This document shows, in pieces, positions 8,142-16,131 of a stretch of 64,000 bases of DNA (positions are counted from its first letter, which is position 1; every line of letters begins with the position of its first letter). This DNA is from Massilia eburnea (GTDB lineage Bacteria > Pseudomonadota > Gammaproteobacteria > Burkholderiales > Burkholderiaceae_D): the NCBI RefSeq assembly GCF_009720745.1, contig NZ_WNKX01000005.1, positions 1-64,000 of the forward strand, written 5' to 3'. The notes beneath the pieces are model-generated. The model saw only the letters and a list, made by a program, of their open reading frames with translations. It did not search any database and had not been told where the DNA came from. Position numbers and translations under genes: made by a program.

Positions 8142-9169
8142 AACGATTCATTCAGCAGCGCTGCGTGGCAGCGTTGGGTGCGGCGGTGTGCACTTTCGCC
8201 GCCAGCGTGACGGTGGCTGCACCGCGTGCGGCTTACGGCCCTTACCAATTTTTCGGCCTTGCGCCAGCCGGAACAGTGCCGCGCGCCAGCGCGAATGCTG
8301 CCGATGGTGCGCCGCTGGCAGCGGGAACTGTGCTGAGCTGGGCCTTCGCAAACGGCGAATGCGGCGAAGAGACCTGGCCTGGCAAAGTGCCGGGGCAGGC
8401 CGTTGCCGACGCAAACGTCGCCGGCGCGGCGACCGACTACATCATTTCGACCGGCGGGGAGGGCGGCGTGTTCACTTGCTCCAGCGATGCGGGCATGGAA
8501 CGTTTCGTGTCGCGCTATATGTCGCCACGGCTGGTGGGCTTTGATTTCGACGTCGAGGCCGAACAAAGCCTTGCGCAGATTGATTCGCTGATCAAACGCG
8601 TGCGTTACGCCCAGCGCAAGTACCCCAAGCTTCGCTACAGCTTCACGGTGGGGACGCATGCGGCGTCGGATGGAAGTAACCATAGCCTGAACAAGACAGG
8701 TGAAGCCGTGCTGGCGGCACTTCGCCGCCATGGCGTACGCGACTTCGTGCTGAATTTGATGGTGATGGATTATGGTCCCGCCAGCGCCCAGTCCTGCGTA
8801 ATGCGCGAAGGCCGCTGTGACATGGGCGCGTCTGCCATCCAGGCGGCGCGCAATGTGGAGCGCAAGTACAAGGTGCCGCTGTCGCAGATCGCGCTGACCC
8901 CAATGATTGGCGTGAACGATGTGGTGGAGAACGTCTTCACGCTGGAGGATGCCCAGGCGACGGCGCAGGCGGTGCGCCGCTTCGGCATGGCTGGGCTGCA
9001 TTTCTGGTCGCTGGACCGCGACAAGCCATGCAGCCAGCCGATCGCGGGCGCGGATGGTAACTGCAGCACGATGCCAGGCGTTCCTGCCGCGGCCTACCAC
9101 CGCGCGATGAGCATTTCTCCCGACCCGGTTGCAACGCAGGCCGCTGCGCGGGGCGGTGCGAGCCGATGA
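8138..9169 (+). CDS. Secreted GH18-family chitinase-like protein
   Basis: A 343-residue protein with a signal peptide (cut near VTVAAP, residue about 28). The GH18 catalytic signature DxxDxDxE is reduced to GFDFDVE (134-140): the acid/base E140 and D138 are present. The later VMDYG and HFWSLDRD motifs also match GH18 strands. This suggests cleavage of chitin oligomers in the periplasm or outside. It lacks chitin-binding domains, so soluble oligomers are a better guess than crystalline chitin. ATGA overlaps link it to the cupin gene before and nagX after. Confidence 0.82.
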   Translation: MKRFIQQRCVAALGAAVCTFAASVTVAAPRAAYGPYQFFGLAPAGTVPRASANAADGAPLAAGTVLSWAFANGECGEETWPGKVPGQAVADANVAGAATDYIISTGGEGGVFTCSSDAGMERFVSRYMSPRLVGFDFDVEAEQSLAQIDSLIKRVRYAQRKYPKLRYSFTVGTHAASDGSNHSLNKTGEAVLAALRRHGVRDFVLNLMVMDYGPASAQSCVMREGRCDMGASAIQAARNVERKYKVPLSQIALTPMIGVNDVVENVFTLEDAQATAQAVRRFGMAGLHFWSLDRDKPCSQPIAGADGNCSTMPGVPAAAYHRAMSISPDPVATQAAARGGASR

Positions 9170-10236
9170 CTGTTTCGCCAGGCCGTTATCAATCGCTGGA
9201 CGTGCTGCGCGGCCTGACGGTCGCGCTGATGATCGTGGTGAACACACCTGGCAATTGGAGCCACGTCTACGCGCCGCTCCTGCATGCACCATGGCATGGC
9301 TACACGTTGACGGATTGGATTTTCCCTGCATTCCTGTTCGCGGTCGGGAACGCGCTGGCATTTACACTGCCACGCTACGAAAGCCTCGGCGATCGCGCCG
9401 TGCTGGCAAAAGTCGGCAAGCGCACGGCCATCATCGTCGGACTTGGATTGTTACTGTGCGTGCTGCCTAAGCTAGGCGGGCCGCTCAGTGAAGTCCGGCT
9501 GCCGGGCGTGCTGCAGCGGATCGGCCTGTGCTTCGGGATTTCGGCGCTCGTGCTGCATTTCCTGGGTGCGCGCGGCGCGCTGGTTTTCAGCGTTGTGGCC
9601 TTGGCGGGGCACTGGCTGCTCTTGGCGCTGTTCGGCGACTACAGCCTTGAAGGCAACGCAGGCCGCGCCGTCGATCTCTGGCTGTTTGGGCCAGGACATC
9701 TGTACAAAGGCGAGGGCATAGCTTTCGACCCCGAGGGCCTGCTTGGTACCTTGCCCGCCACTGTGAACGTGATCGCCGGCTATTTTGCCGGTCGTCATTT
9801 GCGAGATCAAGGCGGCACAACCCGCAACGTAAGCGTGCTGGCAGCCATCGGCGCGGCGTTGTCCGTGCTGGCGCTATGCTGGGCGCCACTACTGCCGATC
9901 AATAAGAAACTCTGGACTGGAAGTTATGTGCTGATATCAAGTGGTACTGCGCTCCTCGTGCTGGCCGCCCTTGCTTGGCTTATCGAAGTGCGTGGGATAC
10001 ACCGATGGACGTATTTTTTCGAAGTGTTCGGCAAGAACACCTTGTTCATTTACCTGCTGTCGCAAATCGCCGTGATTGCGCTCGATAAGACTGGAACGTA
10101 CGCGCCATTGGCGGACTCACTGGAACCAATCGGCAGCCCGAAAGCCGCCTCCTTGGCATTTGCACTTCTGTTCATGTCCGCGACCTGGCTGGTTGGTTAT
10201 TGGCTGGACAAAAGGAAGATCTACATCAAGGTGTAG
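9166..10236 (+). CDS. nagX: NagX-type acyltransferase-like membrane protein
   Basis: A 356-residue integral membrane protein with about ten hydrophobic helices. It starts with RYQSLDVLRGLTVALMIVVN, the mark of the heparan-alpha-glucosaminide N-acetyltransferase-like (COG4299) family. In proteobacterial chitin regulons this family is called NagX and is thought to act on or carry GlcNAc derivatives across the inner membrane; its chemistry is not settled. The start overlaps the GH18 stop (ATGA). The 3' end overlaps the convergent gene at 10226 by 11 bases. Confidence 0.85.
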   Translation: MTVSPGRYQSLDVLRGLTVALMIVVNTPGNWSHVYAPLLHAPWHGYTLTDWIFPAFLFAVGNALAFTLPRYESLGDRAVLAKVGKRTAIIVGLGLLLCVLPKLGGPLSEVRLPGVLQRIGLCFGISALVLHFLGARGALVFSVVALAGHWLLLALFGDYSLEGNAGRAVDLWLFGPGHLYKGEGIAFDPEGLLGTLPATVNVIAGYFAGRHLRDQGGTTRNVSVLAAIGAALSVLALCWAPLLPINKKLWTGSYVLISSGTALLVLAALAWLIEVRGIHRWTYFFEVFGKNTLFIYLLSQIAVIALDKTGTYAPLADSLEPIGSPKAASLAFALLFMSATWLVGYWLDKRKIYIKV

Positions 10237-10771
10237 CGTTCTGGAACTCGATGCGGTTGTTGTCGTACTTCCATTTACTGTATGGACCGAAGACGCGTAG
10301 ATTTTCTGGATGAACGTAGCTCTTTTCAGATCGCTTAAGGCGCCGTGCAAGAGTTGCGTCGTCGGGAGCATTGCCGACCGGTGAAAATACATCGCGCCGC
10401 ACACTTTCCTTGGCATCGACAGCGCGGGAAATCATGGTCAATGCGCGAGTGGATGGATCAAAATAGATGCGTAAGGCATCTGTATTCATGTCTTGTAAAT
10501 AAAGACCGCCGTCACGCCATTGCGCGAAGTAATAGTCGTCGCAAGCGGCCTTGGGATTGCGCTTCCACTCGCAGGCGAACAGGATGACAACATGCCGTTC
10601 ATCCAGCTTTCTGACGGAGACATGCGCTTTGCTGTATACCCAATTGCCTACTGGAGCTGTGGTGGAGGAGGTGAGATTGTATTCCCCCGGTAAAACGTCG
10701 ATGGTCGGCGTTGCGGCATACGACGATATGCAGGCTGCGAAAAACATCAGGGCACTAGCGTTTTTCAACAT
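10226..10771 (-). CDS. Secreted protein of unknown function
   Basis: A 181-residue protein with a signal peptide (MLKNASALMFFAACISSYA), so probably periplasmic. The mature part has two cysteines close together (ACEWKRNPKAACDD), perhaps a disulphide. I recognise no family. It is the last gene of the leftward series downstream of the LysM effector at 17685, and overlaps the gene before it by 17 bases, so it is probably co-transcribed. By position it may be one of several immunity-like periplasmic proteins. Confidence 0.6.
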   Translation of the reverse strand: MLKNASALMFFAACISSYAATPTIDVLPGEYNLTSSTTAPVGNWVYSKAHVSVRKLDERHVVILFACEWKRNPKAACDDYYFAQWRDGGLYLQDMNTDALRIYFDPSTRALTMISRAVDAKESVRRDVFSPVGNAPDDATLARRLKRSEKSYVHPENLRVFGPYSKWKYDNNRIEFQNATP

Positions 10772-11822
10772 AGACTCCGTTCCATACCGATTCGAGATGT
10801 TTGAGGAAGGCCACGTTCGCCGGTTGAAGCAAACCCGGGTCCGGGGTGCGATTGCCTCCGATCGCTGCCTGGCCCGGCAAACGGATCATGGTTTCCCCCC
10901 TTATTGCATACTTGGTGTCGCCTTGGCGAAGAATTACCTTTACCGTTGAAGGCTCGACACCGCCACCGCAAAACAATTGATAGGCGATGGTGATTTCCGG
11001 CTTGCCGTCGGCATCGATGTCGGTGATTGTGGTGGCATCGGGGAAGAATGAAGCCTTGCTGTCAAGACCTGGGCAGTTAACGAAATCGTTGATAGCCCAG
11101 TCGCTTTTCCATTGCTGGCCCGCCTTGCCGTAATAGGTCGCGTTCAGGTCAATGCGCTCGATGCGGCCGTTGGCAGACTTTGTCGGCTTTTCTGTCAGAA
11201 CCAGGATCTTCTCGTCGGTCTTTTCGACTACGCGGGTCACGCTGATGACCTTCCCCAATGGCGTGATTTTTTTAAACCCAAGAATTTCCGCCGACTGTTT
11301 CTGTACCAGCGGGAGTTTGGATTCTTTCGCAATAATGTCGTCCACACCGTTTGGCACTGCGCGGATGATGCGAGTTGATGTGGGAGAAAACTGCTGCGCA
11401 GCGCCATCGTGGTCGTTGTCGCCGGCGTCCAGCAGTTGATACCACGTGACCGTCACATCTCCTGGATCAAAATAGCTGCCTTTTCCAGCTCGCTTGCTGG
11501 CAGTGACAAAGTACACGCCGTCAGCCCGCTGTACAACAGTGCCATCTGCCAGCGTAATTTCATCGTGGGAAGCGCTGTCCCAGCCGATACTTGGAATACC
11601 CTTTTTCTCCATGATCGGCACCTGATGCCAATCGTCCGACTCTCCATTCTGGAAATAGAAAGTAAAGTTGCGGTGGTATTTAATCTGGTCCTCGTAGGTT
11701 CCAAGCACGAGAACCAGCTTTCCGTTAGGTGTCTCCCATTTATTGATGCCTTGGGAGAGGGCATGGGCCGGTGCGGAAGGCAGCAGAGCGGCTGCGACGA
11801 GGGCAATGAGCGGGTTCTTCAT
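10755..11822 (-). CDS. Secreted protein of unknown function
   Basis: A 355-residue protein with a signal peptide (LIALVAAALLPSAPAHA). ATG 11822 is chosen because the signal peptide begins there; longer in-frame extensions are not protein-like. The body looks beta-rich, with segments such as TDIDADGKPEITIAYQLFCG that recall FG-GAP/VCBS-like Asp-rich turns, but I do not claim that family. It follows the tandem paralogues at 11875-15521 and overlaps the next gene by 17 bases. Its role is unknown; periplasmic location and placement fit the effector-immunity neighbourhood. Confidence 0.6.
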   Translation of the reverse strand: MKNPLIALVAAALLPSAPAHALSQGINKWETPNGKLVLVLGTYEDQIKYHRNFTFYFQNGESDDWHQVPIMEKKGIPSIGWDSASHDEITLADGTVVQRADGVYFVTASKRAGKGSYFDPGDVTVTWYQLLDAGDNDHDGAAQQFSPTSTRIIRAVPNGVDDIIAKESKLPLVQKQSAEILGFKKITPLGKVISVTRVVEKTDEKILVLTEKPTKSANGRIERIDLNATYYGKAGQQWKSDWAINDFVNCPGLDSKASFFPDATTITDIDADGKPEITIAYQLFCGGGVEPSTVKVILRQGDTKYAIRGETMIRLPGQAAIGGNRTPDPGLLQPANVAFLKHLESVWNGVYVEKR

Positions 11823-11874
11823 CTGAATTTGAATACGGGCAGGTCGGTACCCCTGCCATGACGAGCGGTATGAT

Positions 11875-12690
11875 TTAGTTTGGCACCAGTGGCAACACGC
11901 CGCCCTCGCAGCGGTTGGACTCGACTTCGCCTTGCTTCCCGCTGAGCATGTCTTTGCAGACCAACTCAAGCTTACCGTCCTTGTTCCGCTGGCGGATGTA
12001 CATGTTGTTGAAGTTGTACATTGTCATGGAGCCGCCAGAAGCGACTTCGCCCTTCCATTGAAACTTATAACCATCGGCGGTGTTGCTCACACTGAGTTCC
12101 GGGGACGGGCTCTGCAAGAGACTTAAATTTTCCATCGCAGATGCAGACCAGATGTCGCGCATGGTTGCAGTTTGGCGGTCATATAAGTAGTAGTCATAGG
12201 ACTTGAAGGAGCGCCCTGGTTTGTACTCGAACTTTGGACAGGTCTTCCGAATCAATGCGTGTTCCTTGCTTGCATCGATCACTTGAACAATGTACAGCGG
12301 GCACGGATTATCTGGTGAGCCCTTGGCAGGAGCAAATTCGAAAACATGTTTTTGCTCTGGGCTGGCGATGGTAATCTTGCCGGAAGTCGGATCCAGCGAA
12401 AGCATCGTGTTACTTCCTGTAAGCAGCGGCATAATCAACCGTTTCGGGTCAGGAGCGTCAGAGTAAAGTTTGACCTTCTTCCAGCGCTGCCTGTCGTCGC
12501 TGCCAGAGCGAATTTGATCGATACGCTCTTTTGCCTCGCGGTCAATAGCGTCATTTGGGTCTTTGCTAGTAGACGAAGTGTTCGCCCTAGTTTCGGACGT
12601 CACATCCGGATCTCCGAGATCAGCCCTCGTAAAGCCGAAACTTGGAGCCAGCACAAGGGAAAGGGCCGTCGCCAGCGTTACTTGTCTCAT
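11875..12690 (-). CDS. Secreted protein, member 3 of a tandem paralogue family
   Basis: A 271-residue protein with a signal peptide (TLATALSLVLAPSFGFTRA). ATG 12690 opens this segment. The mature protein shares a clear order of motifs with its two neighbours: DDRQRWKKVKLYSD, CPLYIVQVIDASKEHALIRK, FKSYDYYLYDRQTATMRDIW and a Cys-containing C-terminal part (KDMLSGKQGE, CEGG). Four or so conserved cysteines suggest disulphides in the periplasm. Only seven bases separate it from the upstream paralogue. I infer an immunity role from its place behind a peptidoglycan-targeting VgrG cargo, but this is unproved. Confidence 0.68.
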   Translation of the reverse strand: MRQVTLATALSLVLAPSFGFTRADLGDPDVTSETRANTSSTSKDPNDAIDREAKERIDQIRSGSDDRQRWKKVKLYSDAPDPKRLIMPLLTGSNTMLSLDPTSGKITIASPEQKHVFEFAPAKGSPDNPCPLYIVQVIDASKEHALIRKTCPKFEYKPGRSFKSYDYYLYDRQTATMRDIWSASAMENLSLLQSPSPELSVSNTADGYKFQWKGEVASGGSMTMYNFNNMYIRQRNKDGKLELVCKDMLSGKQGEVESNRCEGGVLPLVPN

Positions 12691-12697
12691 TGTTCCA

Positions 12698-13459
12698 TCA
12701 TTTTGTAATAACTGGCGGCCGCTCGCCCTCGCAATATCCTGCCTCAAGACCCTCGCCTTTTGGTGCAGCGTTATCAGTGCAGATCAGGCTACGCGCGCCT
12801 TCAACGTTTTTCCGCAAGTAGGTCGTGTGGATTTCGGTTGGACCTTCCGAAATATTGTTGAGATTTTGAGCTTGCCAATCAAATTGATAACCGTTAGGGA
12901 GAACGCGAACCATCGGAACTGGTTTAGCTACAGGGAGAGGTGATCCTTTTTTTGTAACTTCGTTGTGCCAGATGGAACGCATCGTGGAGGTATCAGCGTC
13001 GTAGATGAAATAGTCGACGCTCGCTACAAACCGATTTGGACGAAATTCGTACTCGTTACACACTCGGCGCAGTACTGCATGCTTCGCCGATGCATCGATT
13101 ACTCGGACGTTGTACTTGGGGCAGACGGTTCGCTTGTCATCGACGGTGGTAGCGATTGCAAAGACTTGTTTGCTTCCCTTAGAAGTAAAAGCAAGCTGGC
13201 CGTGAGTTGGATCTAATTTCATGGCCAAGCCAACGCTCTTGACGACGGTCATCGCAAGGTCTTCTGGTTCTTCTGAGTCCGAATAGAGCGAAACGCGGGA
13301 CCACCGTTCTTTATCGTTATCGCCTTGCTTGATCTGCTCGGTCATCGCTTCGCTTTCGCGTTGAGCTTTGCCTGCAGGTGCATTTCCTTGCGCGACGCTG
13401 CACGTAGCCAGCAGAAGAAATGCTGTGCCGCAAATAGCGATTTTATTCAAGTTCGCCAT
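12698..13459 (-). CDS. Secreted protein, member 2 of a tandem paralogue family
   Basis: A 253-residue secreted protein (signal peptide ending near CSVAQGNA). It matches its neighbours at KERWSRVSLYSD, CPKYNVRVIDASAKHAVLRR and VDYFIYDADTSTMRSIW, but is clearly diverged, with its own C-terminus (YCEGERPPV). The start at 13459 begins 17 bases after the end of the interrupted paralogue at 13477. Divergence among neighbouring copies is what one sees in arrays of immunity genes against varied toxins, though function is not shown here. Confidence 0.65.
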   Translation of the reverse strand: MANLNKIAICGTAFLLLATCSVAQGNAPAGKAQRESEAMTEQIKQGDNDKERWSRVSLYSDSEEPEDLAMTVVKSVGLAMKLDPTHGQLAFTSKGSKQVFAIATTVDDKRTVCPKYNVRVIDASAKHAVLRRVCNEYEFRPNRFVASVDYFIYDADTSTMRSIWHNEVTKKGSPLPVAKPVPMVRVLPNGYQFDWQAQNLNNISEGPTEIHTTYLRKNVEGARSLICTDNAAPKGEGLEAGYCEGERPPVITK

Positions 13460-13827
13460 CAATTTTTCATAATTCCTTACTTGCCGACTAGCGGAAGGAC
13501 TCCACCCTCGCATGATCCAGTTTCAATTTCGCCTTGTTTGCCGACACTCATGTCTTTGCATACCAATTGTAGGGTGCCATTGTTAGACTTTTTTCTTTCG
13601 TAAAGATTGTTGTAGCTGACGTTTCCGAGGGAACCACCCAGTGCGCCCTGGCCCTTCCACTGATACCGGTATCCTTTCGCGGTTGGAGTAACAACCGGAT
13701 CTGGATTTGGTATTTTCAACATGCTCACGTTCTGTAACGCCGAAGCTGACCAAATTACGCGCATCGTTGCAGTTGTGTAATGACCCAGTGAATTCCTGCT
13801 CAGGTGATAATACAGAAAGGACATCAC

Positions 13828-14142
13828 GTGAGCATGGTTATGGAAGAAGAAGTAAAACGCTGGACGGCGAAGCGCAAAGCGGCGCTGGTTACCGAAATCA
13901 TTCAGGGGAAAACGACGGTCGCCGAGGCCAGCCGGGCTTTCGATATGCCGCCGTCTGAGATCGAAGAATGGGTCGATGAAGCGAAGCGGGGCATGGAGAA
14001 CGCGTTGCGGGCCAAGCCCTTGGATGTTCGCGAGCAGTATGAGCGCCAGATCAAAGAGCTGCAGGAAGCATATGGTGAAGCGATGCTTGAACTGCGTGCT
14101 CGAAAAAAGCTGGCGTCCCTGTTGGGCGAGGAAGACAAGTGA
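13828..14142 (+). CDS. IS3-family transposase OrfA
   Basis: A 104-residue DNA-binding protein. GTG 13828 is chosen for AAAGGA six bases upstream. Residues about 10-55 form a helix-turn-helix (KAALVTEIIQGKTTVAEASR, then EIEEWVDEAKRG), followed by a coiled-coil-like helix (EQYERQIKELQEAYGEAML) as in IS3-family OrfA proteins. The stop overlaps the orfB start in GTGA, so orfB may be made by coupling or by frameshifting. Confidence 0.85.
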   Translation: MSMVMEEEVKRWTAKRKAALVTEIIQGKTTVAEASRAFDMPPSEIEEWVDEAKRGMENALRAKPLDVREQYERQIKELQEAYGEAMLELRARKKLASLLGEEDK

Positions 14143-14960
14143 TCGAAACGATCCGCCAGGGACTAGCAGAAGACGGATTCAAGGTTTCGATCAATAAGTT
14201 GTGCCAATGGTTCGACATGCCGCGCCGGACGGTGTACTACAAGTCCGTCAAGGCGGAGCCGAAGGTGCAGCCGCGGTTTGCCGAACCAATCAAGGCCATG
14301 ATCAACGAAGAGCCATCGTTCGGCTATCGCACCGTTGCGGCCCTGCTGGGCTTCAACAAGAACACCGTGCAGCGCATTTTCCAGCTGCGAGGCTGGCAAG
14401 TGAAGAAACGACCGATTGGATTCAGGCCACGCGTTCAAGCTTTGCCGTCGGTGGCGACAGCGCCGAATCAACGCTGGGCGACAGACCTATGCCGCGTTTG
14501 GGCCGGCCGAGACGGCTGGCTGGTACTGGCTTTGGTAATTGACTGCCACACCCGCGAACTGCTTGGCTGGCATTTGTCTCGATCAGGCAAGGCCAAGACC
14601 GCGGAAGCGGCCTTGGAGCAGGCACTCATTGCCCGCTATGGCACGCTGGGCCGAGTGTCGGCGCCGTTCTTGCTGCGGTCCGATAACGGTTTGGTCTTCA
14701 CTAGCCGCAGCTACACCGCGTTGGTGCGCAGCTATGGCTTGCGCCAGGAATTCATCACGCCGCATTGCCCGGAACAGAACGGCATGGTGGAACGCGTGAT
14801 CCGCACATTGAAGGAGCAATGCGTGCATCGCCACCGCTTTGAGACTTCGCAGCACGCCAGCCGGGTTATTGGCGATTGGATTGGGTTCTACAACAACCAG
14901 CGCCCGCACCAGGCACTGGGCATGAAAACACCCGCTGAGGCATTTAGATTAGCGGCTTAA
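14139..14960 (+). CDS. IS3-family transposase OrfB (DDE integrase)
   Basis: A 273-residue integrase. An N-terminal HTH_21-like region (SINKLCQWFDMPRRTVYYKS) precedes the rve domain. The catalytic triad is visible as D in RWATDLCRVW, D in LRSDNGLVF and E in NGMVERVIRTLKEQ. It ends in the usual FYNNQRPHQALGMKTPAEAF. The GTG start at 14139 overlaps the orfA stop. No frame damage is seen, so an active enzyme is expected. Confidence 0.92.
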   Translation: MIETIRQGLAEDGFKVSINKLCQWFDMPRRTVYYKSVKAEPKVQPRFAEPIKAMINEEPSFGYRTVAALLGFNKNTVQRIFQLRGWQVKKRPIGFRPRVQALPSVATAPNQRWATDLCRVWAGRDGWLVLALVIDCHTRELLGWHLSRSGKAKTAEAALEQALIARYGTLGRVSAPFLLRSDNGLVFTSRSYTALVRSYGLRQEFITPHCPEQNGMVERVIRTLKEQCVHRHRFETSQHASRVIGDWIGFYNNQRPHQALGMKTPAEAFRLAA

Positions 14961-15544
14961 GTTGAGCAGGAACCGCTGGGTCATTACAGTTGCTCGATCG
15001 TAGAGGTAGTAGTCAAAGCTTTTGAACTCATGTCCCTGACCATATACGTACTTGGGGCAGATTTTGCGGACGATGGCATGCTCGGAATTCGCATCTACAA
15101 TTTCCACTTGATATTTGGGGCAGGGATTATCCGCATCGCCGGGCGGAGGGGCAATCTGGAAGGCATTTCTGCCCTTTGGACTACGAAACACCAGAAGGCC
15201 TTTGTCCGCTTCGAGCGTGACCTCGGTGTTACTTTCTTTATGAAGAATCAGCTTTTGATTTTTTGGATCTTTGGAGTTGGAGAATAAGGTAATTGTCTGC
15301 CAGCGCAATTTATCGTCGCTGCTAGCGCGAATCTCATTGAGTTCTGCATTTGCTGCACGTAATTCGATTTCTCCAGGATCCTCACCAGGGGCCGTATTGG
15401 CGCATGGAGCGCTTGCACAAGCCTTGGCAGCAGTCTCCATAGCCTCACCGCTCGTGGTTGTGAAGATCTCGACCACGACTAGGCCAATGCAGCAGATTTT
15501 GAGTGGGAAATTGAAGTCCACTTTATGGAGTTAGACGAACATTC

Positions 15545-16111
15545 TTAATCATCAGACTTGACGACATCACCGCCCGTTTTGTAAATGAAAGTCCCGTTGG
15601 AAAGCGTTATGCGAGATTCACGTGCTCCCCATTTGGCGCCTTCCCACATGAGACAGCTCTTCATATCTTTGTTCTCACCAAAGCGTTTGCTCACAAAAGG
15701 TTTATCCAGAGTGAAGTCAAGAATGATGAATTGCCTTACGCAATTTCCATCGGGGCCCTCGGCTATTACTAAACGCTTAGTGAGGCGACGGCCTAATTTC
15801 TTTCCGTCAGATGGGAATGAATCCCGAGTTCCCTTCGCCATTCCATCCCACTTCATGAGGATTTGACTACTTCCCCAGCCGTCGACTTGGTGCGATGGGG
15901 TCAAAAGGACGTCGCTGTTCAACATGATACGATCGAACGACGTATCCAGTTGGCCTTCCTTATTTACGAACCTTACGATGCCAAGTGGTGTTGGGTACGT
16001 CTGGCTGATTTCTAAGATTTGTTGATCGGTAAGTGTAGGGGCAGCATTGGCAGCAAAACCAGCCGAGAGGAAAAGCAAGGTAAGGCCAACTTTCATAAAC
16101 TTCAATCGCAT
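15545..16111 (-). CDS. Secreted protein, candidate immunity to the LysM effector
   Basis: A 188-residue protein with a signal peptide (VGLTLLFLSAGFAANA) and two cysteines in the mature part. It lies directly after the effector at 17685-16132, with 20 bases between them. By the usual vgrG-effector-immunity order it is the first candidate for cognate immunity, and a periplasmic protein is what would block a peptidoglycan-cutting toxin. It is not clearly related to the tandem paralogues further down. I recognise no domain. ATG 16096 is a possible alternative start. Confidence 0.62.
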   Translation of the reverse strand: MRLKFMKVGLTLLFLSAGFAANAAPTLTDQQILEISQTYPTPLGIVRFVNKEGQLDTSFDRIMLNSDVLLTPSHQVDGWGSSQILMKWDGMAKGTRDSFPSDGKKLGRRLTKRLVIAEGPDGNCVRQFIILDFTLDKPFVSKRFGENKDMKSCLMWEGAKWGARESRITLSNGTFIYKTGGDVVKSDD

Positions 16112-16131
16112 GGAAACGCCTATTCAAGATA

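Larger units (their letters stand above)
13776..14988 (+). mobile_element. IS3-family insertion sequence, complete, 1,213 bp
   Basis: The ends are inverted repeats of about 27 bases: TGTAATGACCCAGTGAATTC at the left, and TGTAATGACCCAGCGGTTCC read inward from the right, continuing as CTGCTCA on both sides. They differ at only a few positions. The flanking direct repeat GTTG (13772-13775 and 14989-14992) is the target-site duplication. Two intact ORFs (orfA, orfB) fill the element. Both ends and both genes look intact, so it may still be mobile. Confidence 0.9.
13477..15521 (-). pseudogene. Secreted paralogue (member 1) split by an IS3-family element
   Basis: The gene starts at 15521 (hydrophobic N-terminus, then DDKLRWQTITLFSN and CPKYQVEIVDANSEHAIVRK) and is cut after YYLYDRAT at about 14989. 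The second half resumes at 13775 with ATMRVIWSASALQN and runs to the stop at 13477. Removing 13776-14988 and one copy of the four-base repeat GTTG restores YLYDRATATMRVIW in frame, matching YLYDRQTATMRDIW of the paralogue at 11875. No other disabling change is visible, so the insertion looks recent. The split gene very likely yields no full protein. Confidence 0.85.

Noticed and set aside
10226..10771. This gene as another member of the tandem paralogue family
   Set aside because: It shares a signal peptide and place, but not the KWxxVxLYSD or YDYYLYD motifs. The same holds for 10755-11822.
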